From: Pseudomonas sp. 8Z
GTDB taxonomy: Bacteria; Pseudomonadota; Gammaproteobacteria; Pseudomonadales; Pseudomonadaceae
Assembly (NCBI RefSeq): GCF_902506535.1
Contig: NZ_LR733827.1
Location: forward strand, 1,208,805 to 1,272,804
Direction: 5' to 3'
Length of the DNA: 64,000 nt
In this document: piece by piece, positions 52,749-61,244 of the stretch
Position numbering within the stretch: the first letter of the stretch is position 1
Layout of the letters: every line of letters starts with the position of its first letter
Notes under the pieces: generated by a model
Database searches by the model: none
The model's input: only the letters and a program-made list of their open reading frames with translations
Told to the model about the DNA's origin: nothing
Position numbers and translations under genes: made by a program

Positions 52749-54218
52749 TCAACCAACTCTATAGTTGGGCGCTTCCTTGGTGATCTGCACATCGTGCACG
52801 TGCGACTCGGCCATGCCGGCGCCAGTGATACGGACGAACTCCGGCTTGGTACGCATCTCGTCGACGGTAGCGCAGCCGGTGTAGCCCATGGAGGCACGCA
52901 GGCCACCCATCAACTGGTGGACGATGGCGGCCATGGCGCCCTTGTACGGCACGCGGCCTTCGATACCTTCCGGCACCAGTTTCTCGGCGCCAGCCGATGA
53001 GTCCTGGAAGTAACGGTCGGAGGAACCTTGCGCCTGCGCCATAGCGCCCAGCGAACCCATGCCACGGTAGGCCTTGTAGGAACGACCCTGGAACAGTTCG
53101 ACTTCGCCCGGCGCTTCTTCGGTGCCAGCCAGCATGGAGCCGATCATCACGGCAGACGCGCCAGCGACGATGGCCTTGGACAGGTCACCGGAGAAACGGA
53201 TACCGCCGTCAGCGATCAGCGGCACACCCGTGCCAGCCAGCGCGGCAGCGACGTTAGCCACGGCGGAGATTTGCGGAACACCAACACCGGCAACGATGCG
53301 CGTGGTGCAGATCGAGCCTGGGCCGATGCCGACCTTGACGCCGTCAGCACCGGCTTCAACCAGCGCCAGTGCGGCAGCGCCGGTGGCGATGTTGCCGCCA
53401 ATCACCTGCACGTCCGGGAAGTTCTGCTTGACCCAACGCACGCGGTCGATCACGCCCTTGGAGTGACCGTGCGCGGTGTCAACGATGATCACGTCGACGC
53501 CAGCGGCAGCCAGAGCCGCCACACGGTCACCCGTATCGGCGCCAGTGCCGACGGCGGCGCCGACGCGCAGACGCCCCTGGTCGTCCTTGCTCGCCAGCGG
53601 GTAGGCCTTGGCCTTTTCGATGTCCTTGACGGTCATCATGCCCTTGAGCGCAAAGACGTCGTCGACGATCAGCACTTTCTCGATACGGTGCTTGTGTAGC
53701 AGGTCGCGCACGGCTTCCTTGGTGGCGCCTTCCTTGACGGTGACCAGGCGCTCTTTGGGGGTCATCACGTCACGCACCAGGGCGTCGAGGCGATTTTCGA
53801 AGCGCACGTCGCGGGAGGTGACGATACCGACCAGATCACCGTTGGACAGCACCGGCACGCCGGAAATGTTGTTCTGACGGGTCAGCTCGAACAGATCACG
53901 CACGGTGGCATCGGCTTCGATGGTGATGGGGTCTTTGACCACGCCGGCCTCGAACTTCTTGACCTTGCGCACTTCGGCAGCCTGCTGCTCGATGGTCATG
54001 TTCTTGTGGATGATGCCGATGCCGCCTTCCTGCGCCATGGCGATGGCCAGGCGTGCCTCGGTCACCGTGTCCATGGCGGCGGACAGCAGCGGGATATTCA
54101 GTTCGATACCGCGCGTCAGGCGGGTCTTGAGGCTGACATCCTTGGGCAGAACCTCGGAATAACCGGGAATGAGCAGGACGTCGTCGAAGGTGAGTGCTTC
54201 TTGGCTGATGCGCAGCAT
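52749..54218 (-). CDS. guaB: Inosine-5'-monophosphate dehydrogenase
   Basis: A 489-residue enzyme, the first step to GMP. It starts MLRISQEALTFDDVLLIPG. The catalytic barrel is interrupted by a CBS pair (about 90-210; TVRDLFELTRQNNISGVPVL). The active-site cysteine is in VGIGPGSICTTRIVAGVGVPQ and the flap carries YRGMGSLGAM. The start at 54216-54218 is the standard one; longer in-frame sequence upstream is promoter. Confidence 0.97.
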   Translation of the reverse strand: MLRISQEALTFDDVLLIPGYSEVLPKDVSLKTRLTRGIELNIPLLSAAMDTVTEARLAIAMAQEGGIGIIHKNMTIEQQAAEVRKVKKFEAGVVKDPITIEADATVRDLFELTRQNNISGVPVLSNGDLVGIVTSRDVRFENRLDALVRDVMTPKERLVTVKEGATKEAVRDLLHKHRIEKVLIVDDVFALKGMMTVKDIEKAKAYPLASKDDQGRLRVGAAVGTGADTGDRVAALAAAGVDVIIVDTAHGHSKGVIDRVRWVKQNFPDVQVIGGNIATGAAALALVEAGADGVKVGIGPGSICTTRIVAGVGVPQISAVANVAAALAGTGVPLIADGGIRFSGDLSKAIVAGASAVMIGSMLAGTEEAPGEVELFQGRSYKAYRGMGSLGAMAQAQGSSDRYFQDSSAGAEKLVPEGIEGRVPYKGAMAAIVHQLMGGLRASMGYTGCATVDEMRTKPEFVRITGAGMAESHVHDVQITKEAPNYRVG

Positions 54219-54363
54219 GGCGGGCTCCCGAGCGGGAAAAATAAGAAGCGCGGCATTATACCCAGCGACCTCACTGCACTCAATGCAAAGTGTTGATTGC
54301 GCGTACAAACACTCAAATGAGTGTGACAGCAGGCACTAGGCAGGCTTAGGCAAGGAAACATAA

Positions 54364-54382
54364 AATAATGATTCTCAAAAAC
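54364..54382 (+). promoter_or_regulatory. Fur-box-like site before the siderophore receptor gene
   Basis: ATAATGATTCTCA matches the Fur consensus at 13 of 19 positions by hand alignment, including an exact ATAATGAT. It lies 20-38 bases before the receptor start codon, where iron-loaded Fur would repress transcription. Confidence 0.6.
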
Positions 54383-54401
54383 GCCTGCATCTGAGTCACA
54401 A

Positions 54402-56519
54402 ATGATCCCAAACCGCCCTTCCCTGAGCAGCCCCTGCGCCGCTCTGCTCAGCCTTTGCCTGCTCCCCGGCAGTTCCCTGCTGGCCCAGGAGCTGGAATTG
54501 CCCAGCCAGGACATCGTCGCCGCGCCCGTCGTCGACGAGGATGGCTACCAGGCCAAACGCGCCAGCACGGCCAGCAAATCTTCTGTCGCACTCAAGGATG
54601 AGGCTCAATCGGTACAGGTCGTCACGCCGCAGACCATCGAGGACTTTCAGGTCAAATCGCTGGACGATGCGATGAAATTCGTCAGTGGCGTAAGCCAAAG
54701 CAATACCCTCGGCGGCACTAAAGATGCCTTCATAAAACGCGGCTTCGGCACCAACTCCGACGGCTCGATCCTGCGCGACGGCATCCGCTCGAACCTGTCG
54801 AAAAACTTCACCGCCACCAGCGAACGCGTGGAAGTGCTCAAGGGGCCTGCCGCTCTGCTTTATGGCGCGATGGATCCAGGCGGTTTGATTAACGTCATCA
54901 GCAAGCTGCCGCAATATCAACAACGCACGATTCTGAGCGGTTCCATGTTCAGCGAAGGCGGTGGTTCGCTATCTCTGGACACCACCGGCCCAGCGGGCGA
55001 TAACGGCCTGGCCTACCGCCTCATAGCCGAGCGCCAAAACGAAGACTACTGGCGCAACTACGGCAGCAATGAGCAGGTGTTAATAGCCCCGTCGCTGACC
55101 TGGACCGGCGAGCGCGCCAGCCTGACGCTGTCGTACGAATACAACGACTACTCCGCGCCATTTGATCGCGGCACCGTGTTCATCAATGGCCACCCAACTG
55201 ACGCCGATTACGACAAACGATTGGACGAGCGCTGGGCCAAAACCCAAGGCATAGCCGAAAGTGCCCGTGCGGTATTCGAATATCAGCTAAGCGACGACTG
55301 GAAGACTCGCTTCACTCACGGTTGGAACAATGACACCTACGGACTTTCCATTGCCCAACCGGTGGCCAACTCGCTAAACGCCACCACAGGCACGTTCCGG
55401 CGAGTCGGCAATGGCGCGCACTACGACGACGAGACCCGCTATAGCAGCCTGGACTTCATCGGCCAGCAGGTCGTGTTTGGCCAACAACACGACCTGCTGA
55501 TCGGCGTCGAGCATGAGCTTAACGACCAGTACCGAGGCAAGACCTACCGCAACCCCACGGCTCTACGCCGTGACATCAACATCCATGACCCGGTTTACGG
55601 CAACCTGCCCGAGCCCAGCGTAATCAGCGCCGCGCAAAGCAACCGCCGCAACGAGCTGACGTCGGCCTCGATCTACGCCAAAGACAACTGGCACTTGGAC
55701 GAGCGCTGGATCCTAGTGCTGGGGGGACGCTATCAGCACTACGACCAGTACATCGCCCAAGGGCTCGGTAGCAGTCGCACCACGCTGTACGACAAAAATG
55801 ACCAAACCCTGATTCCGTTCACCGGGCTCGTCTACAAAGCCAGCGAGGCACTCTCGCTTTATGGCAATTACAGCCGTTCCTTCGACCCCAACACTAGCGT
55901 CACCGATGCCGGTCAGACCTTCGATCCCGAGGAGGGACGCAGCTACGAAATCGGAGCCAAATACGACCTGCGCACGGACCTCAGCCTGAATCTGGCCCTG
56001 TTCGATATCGTCAAGGAAAACGTAGTGGTGGGATCTGGCGATGAAATGGAGGCTGCTGGCAAAGTTGGCTCACGCGGCGTGGAGCTGGATCTCACCGGCC
56101 AGATAACCGACCGCTTGGCACTGATCGCCACCTACGCCTACACCCACACGGAAATTCTCGACGACCCTAACGACGAAGGTAACCGACTCGCCCAGGCGCC
56201 GCGTCATACCGGCAGCCTCTACCTGTCCCACACACTGCCAATTGATGAACAACTGGGCACCTGGCGTGTCGGCGGCGGCGCTCGCTATGTCGGCGAACGC
56301 ACCGGTGACAATGCCGATAGCTTCCGCCTCAGCAGCTACACCCTGGCCGATGCGTTCATTCGCTGGGAATATCCGCTCCTGGGTCAGAAAACCACATTGC
56401 AGTTCAATGTCGACAACATCTTCGACAAGCACTACTACCCCTCCACCACCGGCAGCGAGCTCAATGTCAGCGTTGGTCAGCCACGAACCGCACGCCTGTC
56501 GGCCAGCGTGGAGTTCTAA
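54402..56519 (+). CDS. TonB-dependent siderophore receptor
   Basis: A 705-residue outer-membrane receptor. The signal peptide ends near LLAQE. The plug domain follows (SVALKDEAQSVQVVTPQTIEDFQ, SLDDAMKFVSGVSQSN, RVEVLKGPAALLYGAMDPGGLINVISKLP), then a 22-strand barrel ending in aromatic RTARLSASVEF. There is no N-terminal signalling domain, so it should not control an ECF sigma factor. The plug signature and GAMDPGG are typical of hydroxamate/ferrichrome-type receptors; the ligand is not predictable. Likely Fur-regulated. Divergent from guaB. Confidence 0.9.
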   Translation: MIPNRPSLSSPCAALLSLCLLPGSSLLAQELELPSQDIVAAPVVDEDGYQAKRASTASKSSVALKDEAQSVQVVTPQTIEDFQVKSLDDAMKFVSGVSQSNTLGGTKDAFIKRGFGTNSDGSILRDGIRSNLSKNFTATSERVEVLKGPAALLYGAMDPGGLINVISKLPQYQQRTILSGSMFSEGGGSLSLDTTGPAGDNGLAYRLIAERQNEDYWRNYGSNEQVLIAPSLTWTGERASLTLSYEYNDYSAPFDRGTVFINGHPTDADYDKRLDERWAKTQGIAESARAVFEYQLSDDWKTRFTHGWNNDTYGLSIAQPVANSLNATTGTFRRVGNGAHYDDETRYSSLDFIGQQVVFGQQHDLLIGVEHELNDQYRGKTYRNPTALRRDINIHDPVYGNLPEPSVISAAQSNRRNELTSASIYAKDNWHLDERWILVLGGRYQHYDQYIAQGLGSSRTTLYDKNDQTLIPFTGLVYKASEALSLYGNYSRSFDPNTSVTDAGQTFDPEEGRSYEIGAKYDLRTDLSLNLALFDIVKENVVVGSGDEMEAAGKVGSRGVELDLTGQITDRLALIATYAYTHTEILDDPNDEGNRLAQAPRHTGSLYLSHTLPIDEQLGTWRVGGGARYVGERTGDNADSFRLSSYTLADAFIRWEYPLLGQKTTLQFNVDNIFDKHYYPSTTGSELNVSVGQPRTARLSASVEF

Positions 56520-56527
56520 AAACCGCT

Positions 56528-56588
56528 GTAGGAGCGGCTTCAGCCGCGAAGGGGATTGGAGAGTTCGCGGCTAAAGCCCCTTCCACAA
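56528..56588. repeat. Paired REP-like repeat after the receptor gene
   Basis: GGAGCGGCTTCAGCCGCGAA and TTCGCGGCTAAAGCCCC in inverted orientation form a pair around GGGGATTGGAGAG. The second half is nearly identical to the one at 12811-12833. It starts nine bases after the receptor stop. Confidence 0.8.
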
Positions 56589-56602
56589 CGCCAGAGAACG
56601 GC

Positions 56603-57157
56603 TCAAGCCGGATCGTCCACCCGCACCTGCCGCACGGCAAAGCCCAGGCGTTCGCCGAACTCTTCGACGAACGCCGGGCGCAGGCCAGCCTCAGCCCAAC
56701 CGTTGAAGATGAAACCCAGGTTGGAAAAGCCGCACGGCTGCAAGAACAGAAAACCATTGATGTCGTCTTCGTGCCCGCATTCCGGGCAGGTGAAGTTGTC
56801 GGTTTCCCCCGGCCACCACACCTCAAGGCTGTCGAACAGCGGCACGCCCACTTCGCGGCGGCATTCGGCGCAACCCGCCTCTTCGAGAAAATCACGTGTT
56901 GGCACATAGATGCAGCGCTTGGTGATGATTTCCAAGCCGTTGTGCACCTGGCCGTAAGGCAGCAACTCCGGGCGTTGAGCAATACGCCGTGCGCCCGGCC
57001 CGATGGCGTAGGCCATGCCGTTGCCGCCCTGCCCGCAGGTGGTCGGCAACGCCGCGACGATCTCCCGCTTGACCAGCCAGCGCAGCATGGCCTGGGCCTT
57101 TTGCTCATGGGCGGGAAGCGTGGATATCTGCGGGACGAGGATCAATTGCGCGGTCAT
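56603..57157 (-). CDS. Zinc-ribbon protein of unknown function
   Basis: 184 residues starting MTAQLILVPQISTLPAHEQKA. Two CxxC pairs (GCAECRREVG and FTCPECGHEDD) form a likely zinc ribbon in the central region. The C-terminal half (GFSNLGFIFNGWAEAGLRPAFVEEFGERLGFAV) looks like a compact alpha/beta domain. Similar proteins in Pseudomonas often carry the label sugar ABC transporter ATPase, which nothing in the sequence supports: no Walker motif is present. Function unknown. Confidence 0.75.
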   Translation of the reverse strand: MTAQLILVPQISTLPAHEQKAQAMLRWLVKREIVAALPTTCGQGGNGMAYAIGPGARRIAQRPELLPYGQVHNGLEIITKRCIYVPTRDFLEEAGCAECRREVGVPLFDSLEVWWPGETDNFTCPECGHEDDINGFLFLQPCGFSNLGFIFNGWAEAGLRPAFVEEFGERLGFAVRQVRVDDPA

Positions 57158-57214
57158 GGTGCTCGAAACGGTTGGCAAGGAAAGGGCGGCAGCTTAGCCG
57201 CTGCCGCCAGCCAA

Positions 57215-57682
57215 TCAAGCCCCGCGACAGCTCGCAGCGGCTGCCTGCGCCTCACGACGCGCCAGCCAGCGCGCGCGCAGCACGTCATAGATCCAGTTGA
57301 ATGCCAGGGTGTAGGGCAGAAAGAACAGGATCAGGCCGATATCCAGCAACAGCGCTTCGAGCAGATCAATCGACAGCCACCAGGCCGCCAGCGGCACCAG
57401 CATGACGACCAGCCCGCCCTCGAACAGCAGCGCATGGCAAACCCGCACCCAAAAGCCGCGCTCGAAACCCAGACGACGTTGTACGCGGTCGAACCAATCG
57501 TTGAACAGCATGTTCCACAGCATGGCAACGGCAGAGAACGTCGCGGTCAGAAGCCCCAGGTGCAGCAGAGGTTTATCCATAAGCCAAGCCAACGCAGGCG
57601 CACAGATGAGCATGGCGATGACCTCAAAGGCCAGGGCGTGACCGATGCGTTCACGCAGTGAGCGCGGCAGAGGCTGAGTCAT
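57215..57682 (-). CDS. PACE family efflux transporter (AceI-like)
   Basis: A 155-residue protein with four membrane helices made of two tandem repeats (BTP domains): first RERIGHALAFEVIAMLICAPALAWLM...NMLFNDWFDRVQ, second GFWVRVCHALLFEGGLVVMLVPLAAWWL...AFNWIYDVLRA. The repeated Glu in helix 1, the N-x-x-(F/Y)D patterns and WNMLFNDWFD are typical of PACE transporters that expel chlorhexidine, acriflavine or polyamines. A GAGGA site precedes the ATG. Divergent from a LysR regulator, the arrangement seen for aceI-aceR. Confidence 0.9.
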   Translation of the reverse strand: MTQPLPRSLRERIGHALAFEVIAMLICAPALAWLMDKPLLHLGLLTATFSAVAMLWNMLFNDWFDRVQRRLGFERGFWVRVCHALLFEGGLVVMLVPLAAWWLSIDLLEALLLDIGLILFFLPYTLAFNWIYDVLRARWLARREAQAAAASCRGA

Positions 57683-57770
57683 GAAGCGATCCTCGTGATG
57701 AGTGGCGATGAGCGCTATGATCATCGGCATATCAGCCAACTCAAAGGCAGCAGCCATCGGACAAACCGAT

Positions 57771-58649
57771 ATGAATATTTCCGCCGAATCGCTTCAGGCC
57801 TTCGCCCAGGCCGCCAGTTGTGGCTCGCTAAGCGCCGCCGCGCGCCGTCTGGGCAAGAGCCAATCGACCATCAGTGAAGCCGTGGCGCGCCTGGAAATCG
57901 ACCTGGGCGTGGCCTTGTTCGAACGCGGCCCGCGCAAACTGCAATTGACCGAAGCCGGTGCCAGCCTGCTGGCCCACGCCGAAGAGGTGTTGAACGCCAG
58001 CGACCGCCTGGCGCGGCATGCGGCCAGCCTGGCCAAGGGCCAGGAAGCGCGCCTGACCCTGGCACTCTCCGACGCCTACCAGCCCAAGCAGTACGAAGCC
58101 CGCCTGGAGGAACTGGATCAGCGCTTCCCCAACCTGCAATTCGAAAGCCTGATCGCCGAACAGGCCGACGTGCTCGACTTGATCAGCCAGGGCCGCGCAC
58201 ACCTGGGGCTGCTCGCCGCACAGTCAACCTACCCGCCGCACATTGCCCACGCACGCCTGGCCATGCACAGCGAGTTCGGCCTGTTCGTCGCCAAGGGACA
58301 CCCATTGAGCACGCTGGCCAAAGTACAACCGGAGGATCTATCGCCCTGGCGCCTGCTGCGCCTGAGCAGCGTCGCCAACGACGACGCCAATAGCGACGAC
58401 CTGCCCGGCAGCGGCGGGCGTTGCTGGGCCGCGCCGGACTACCTGATGCTGCTGGAGATGGCACGCCTGGGCTTCGGCTGGGCCGAACTACCGCGCCAAC
58501 TGGTCGACACCTTCGGCTTCGACAGCCTGCATGAACTGCCCTGCAACGGCTGGCCACGGCGGGTGACGGTGGATGCCGTATGGTCACGCCAGCGCGAACT
58601 CGGCCCGATAGCGGCCTGGCTGCTGGGGCGCTTGCTCGAAGACCACTGA
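57771..58649 (+). CDS. LysR family transcriptional regulator of the PACE gene
   Basis: A 292-residue regulator. N-terminal winged HTH (SLQAFAQAASCGSLSAAARRLGKSQSTISEAVARLEIDLGVALFERG) and a C-terminal effector domain (about 90-285). The ATG at 57771 gives MNISAESLQAFAQAA, the usual LysR beginning. It lies 88 bases from the divergent PACE gene and is probably its activator, with the effector a toxic cation or amine by analogy with AceR. Confidence 0.9.
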   Translation: MNISAESLQAFAQAASCGSLSAAARRLGKSQSTISEAVARLEIDLGVALFERGPRKLQLTEAGASLLAHAEEVLNASDRLARHAASLAKGQEARLTLALSDAYQPKQYEARLEELDQRFPNLQFESLIAEQADVLDLISQGRAHLGLLAAQSTYPPHIAHARLAMHSEFGLFVAKGHPLSTLAKVQPEDLSPWRLLRLSSVANDDANSDDLPGSGGRCWAAPDYLMLLEMARLGFGWAELPRQLVDTFGFDSLHELPCNGWPRRVTVDAVWSRQRELGPIAAWLLGRLLEDH

Positions 58650-58693
58650 ACGGTGGTCGCGTCCGCCAGGCTCTGCGCTTATCATGCCGCCCC

Positions 58694-60073
58694 ATGATCA
58701 AAGATCCCTTCGCCCGCCTGAACCTCGACCGTGATGTGCTGAGCGTCAGCCAGCTCAACAATCGCGCCCGCCTGTTGCTGGAAGACGTATTCGCCGGCAT
58801 CTGGGTCGAGGGGGAAATCTCCAACCTGGCCCGCCCGGCCTCCGGTCACATCTACTTCACCCTGAAAGACAGCCAAGCGCAGGTGCGCTGCGCGCTGTTC
58901 CGGCAGAACGCCGCACGCGTGCGCCAGGCGCTGCGTGATGGCCTGGCGGTGAAGGTGCGCGGCAAGGTCTCGCTGTTCGAGGGCCGTGGCGACTATCAGT
59001 TGATTCTCGATGCAGTCGAGCCTGCCGGTGACGGCGCCTTGCGCCTGGCGTTCGAGGCACTCAAGGAAAAGCTCGGCGCCGAGGGGCTGTTTTCTACCGA
59101 GCGCAAGATCGCCCTGCCCGCGCACCCCAAGCGTATAGGCATCGTCACCTCGCCAACCGGTGCGGTGATCCGCGACATCATCAGCGTGTTCCGCCGCCGC
59201 GCACCGCAGGTGGAGTTGAACCTCATCCCTACCGCCGTGCAGGGCCGCGAGGCCACCGCGCAGATCGTCGGCGCCCTGCAACGCGCCGACGCGCAGGGCT
59301 TCGATGCGCTGATCCTGGCCCGTGGCGGCGGCTCGCTGGAAGACCTCTGGTGCTTCAACGAGGAAGCCGTAGCGCGCGCCGTGGCGGCCTGTGTCACGCC
59401 CATCGTCAGCGCCGTGGGCCACGAGACGGATGTGTCCATCGCCGACTTCGTTGCCGATGTGCGTGCGCCGACGCCCTCGGCCGCCGCCGAACTGCTGGCC
59501 CCGGACAGCAGTGAACTGGTACAGCGCCTCAACAACCTGCAACGTCGTCTGGTACTGCAGATGCAAGGCCGCCTGGCCCGCGAGCGCCTGCGCCTGGAAG
59601 GCACCAGCCGCCGCCTGCGTCACCCCGGCGAGCGTCTGCGCCAGCAGGCCCAGCGCCTGGACGATCTGGACATGCGCCTGCGCCGCGCCTTCAACCAACA
59701 ACTGGCCAATCAGCGCGAGCGCCTGGCGCGTCTGGATGCGCGCCTGGCTGCACAGCATCCGGGGCGCAATTTGACGCTGCTGCGCCAGCGCCTCGATGGC
59801 CTGGCCACGCGCCTGCCGCGCGCCATGCACAGCCAGTTGCGCAGCCAGCGCCAGCAATTGGGCGCCCTGGCCGCGCAACTGCAAATCGTCAGCCCGCTGG
59901 CCACCCTCGGTCGTGGCTACAGCATCCTGCTCGACGAGCGTGGTCAGGCGGTGCGCAGCGCCGCGCAGACCCAACCCGGCCAGCGCCTCAAGGCGCGCCT
60001 GAGCGAAGGCGAGCTGGACGTGCGCGTCGAAGACAACCACATACAACCGGCGACCCTGTCGCTGCTGGACTAA
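58694..60073 (+). CDS. xseA: Exodeoxyribonuclease VII large subunit
   Basis: A 459-residue nuclease subunit. An N-terminal OB fold (LSVSQLNNRARLLLEDVFAGIWVEGEISNLARPASGHIYFTLKD) is followed by the catalytic domain (RIGIVTSPTGAVIRDI, LILARGGGSLEDLWCFN, SAVGHETDVSIADFVAD). A long Arg/Gln/Leu-rich coiled coil comes next, and the tail (LGRGYSILLDERG) binds XseB. The ATG at 58694 gives the normal length. Confidence 0.97.
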   Translation: MIKDPFARLNLDRDVLSVSQLNNRARLLLEDVFAGIWVEGEISNLARPASGHIYFTLKDSQAQVRCALFRQNAARVRQALRDGLAVKVRGKVSLFEGRGDYQLILDAVEPAGDGALRLAFEALKEKLGAEGLFSTERKIALPAHPKRIGIVTSPTGAVIRDIISVFRRRAPQVELNLIPTAVQGREATAQIVGALQRADAQGFDALILARGGGSLEDLWCFNEEAVARAVAACVTPIVSAVGHETDVSIADFVADVRAPTPSAAAELLAPDSSELVQRLNNLQRRLVLQMQGRLARERLRLEGTSRRLRHPGERLRQQAQRLDDLDMRLRRAFNQQLANQRERLARLDARLAAQHPGRNLTLLRQRLDGLATRLPRAMHSQLRSQRQQLGALAAQLQIVSPLATLGRGYSILLDERGQAVRSAAQTQPGQRLKARLSEGELDVRVEDNHIQPATLSLLD

Positions 60074-60078
60074 CCGCT

Positions 60079-60202
60079 GGTAGGGTGGGCCGGGCGGCGC
60101 TCCGCTTCAGCCCACCAAGCCCCGCCCATGCCCCCTGTTGGTGGGCTAAAGCCCACCCTACCGTAGCGCGAAACGCTCAAGGGTCGGCTTTAGCCCACCA
60201 AC
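60079..60202. repeat. GTAGGGTGGGC intergenic repeat after xseA
   Basis: Arms GGTAGGGTGGGC (60079-60090) and GCCCACCCTACC (60151-60162) enclose TTCAGCCCACCAAGC and TTGGTGGGCTAAAGCCC; another partial copy, CGGCTTTAGCCCACCAAC, lies at 60185-60202. Same family as 12856-12949. The remainder to 60339 shows the M23 gene ribosome site but nothing else. Confidence 0.8.
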
Positions 60203-60339
60203 TTATTGGCATCCACACCAGTTCGCAGACAAAACCAGCGAAAATGAGCCTAAAGATAATTAACAGGCTCTAAAAAACGAGAACAGCGCTGGCGGGCGGT
60301 CCGCTTTTGCGTTCAGCCTTCTTTTCTTATAGGACTTTT

Positions 60340-61164
60340 ATGCGCCCCCTGATCGTTCTGCTTGCCCTATGTATTGCCCTGCCCGCCCACGCCGAAGGCT
60401 TTATCACCCGCCTGCTGAACAAGCCGGTGCCGGGTGGTGTGGCGGTGGTCGATCTGGGCAATCCGGCGCAGCCGCCCAAGGTGCGTTACCAGGGCAAGCC
60501 GGTACTCACCGTGCATGAGGATGGCCAGCGCTGGATCGCCATTGTCGGCATCCCGCTCAGCGTCAAACCCGGCGCTCAGCACGTGACGGTAGAGGGTGGC
60601 CAGGCACTGAGCTTCCAGGTCGGCGCCAAGCACTACACCGAGCAGCGCATCACCCTCAAGAACCAGCAGCAGGTCAATCCCAACGCCAAGAACCTCGCAC
60701 GCATCGAGCGCGAACTGGCCGAGCAGACCCGTGCCTACCAGCAATTCAGCGCGCGCCAGCCGAGCAATCTGCTGTTCGACAAACCGGTCAACGGCCCGCT
60801 GTCGAGCCCCTTCGGCCTGCGCCGTTTCTTCAACGGCGAGGAGCGCAACCCGCACTCGGGGCTGGACTTCGCCGCCAGCCGTGGCACCTCGATCAAGGCG
60901 CCGGCGGCCGGTAAGGTCATCCTCATCGGCGACTACTTCTTCAATGGCAAGACAGTGTTCCTCGATCACGGCCAGGGGCTGATCAGTATGTTCTGCCACC
61001 TGTCGGCCATCGACGTGAAGCTGGGTGACGAGATCCTACGCGGCGGCCATGTTGGTAAGGTCGGCGCGACGGGCCGGGCTACCGGGCCGCACCTGCACTG
61101 GAACGTCAGCCTCAACGACGCGCGCGTCGATCCGGCCATTTTCATCGGCGCGTTCAAGCCCTGA
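60340..61164 (+). CDS. Exported M23 (LytM) peptidase
   Basis: A 274-residue periplasmic metallopeptidase. Signal peptide MRPLIVLLALCIALPAHAEG. An N-terminal beta-rich domain and a helical linker are followed by the LytM domain (about 165-270). Zinc ligands are visible: HSGLDFAA (HxxxD) and HLHWNVSL (HxH), so activity is expected. It likely cleaves peptide cross-links in peptidoglycan. An AGGA site precedes the ATG. Confidence 0.92.
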   Translation: MRPLIVLLALCIALPAHAEGFITRLLNKPVPGGVAVVDLGNPAQPPKVRYQGKPVLTVHEDGQRWIAIVGIPLSVKPGAQHVTVEGGQALSFQVGAKHYTEQRITLKNQQQVNPNAKNLARIERELAEQTRAYQQFSARQPSNLLFDKPVNGPLSSPFGLRRFFNGEERNPHSGLDFAASRGTSIKAPAAGKVILIGDYFFNGKTVFLDHGQGLISMFCHLSAIDVKLGDEILRGGHVGKVGATGRATGPHLHWNVSLNDARVDPAIFIGAFKP

Positions 61165-61184
61165 ACCGCGCCTGCCACAAACAA

Positions 61185-61215
61185 AAAGACCGCCGGGTTG
61201 CCCCTGGCGGTCTTT
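61185..61215. terminator. Bidirectional terminator between M23 and receptor genes
   Basis: AAAGACCGCC, an eleven-base loop and GGCGGTCTTT between converging genes. Confidence 0.88.
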
Positions 61216-61244
61216 GTCTTTGCGCTAGCGGTTAGCCTACGGCC

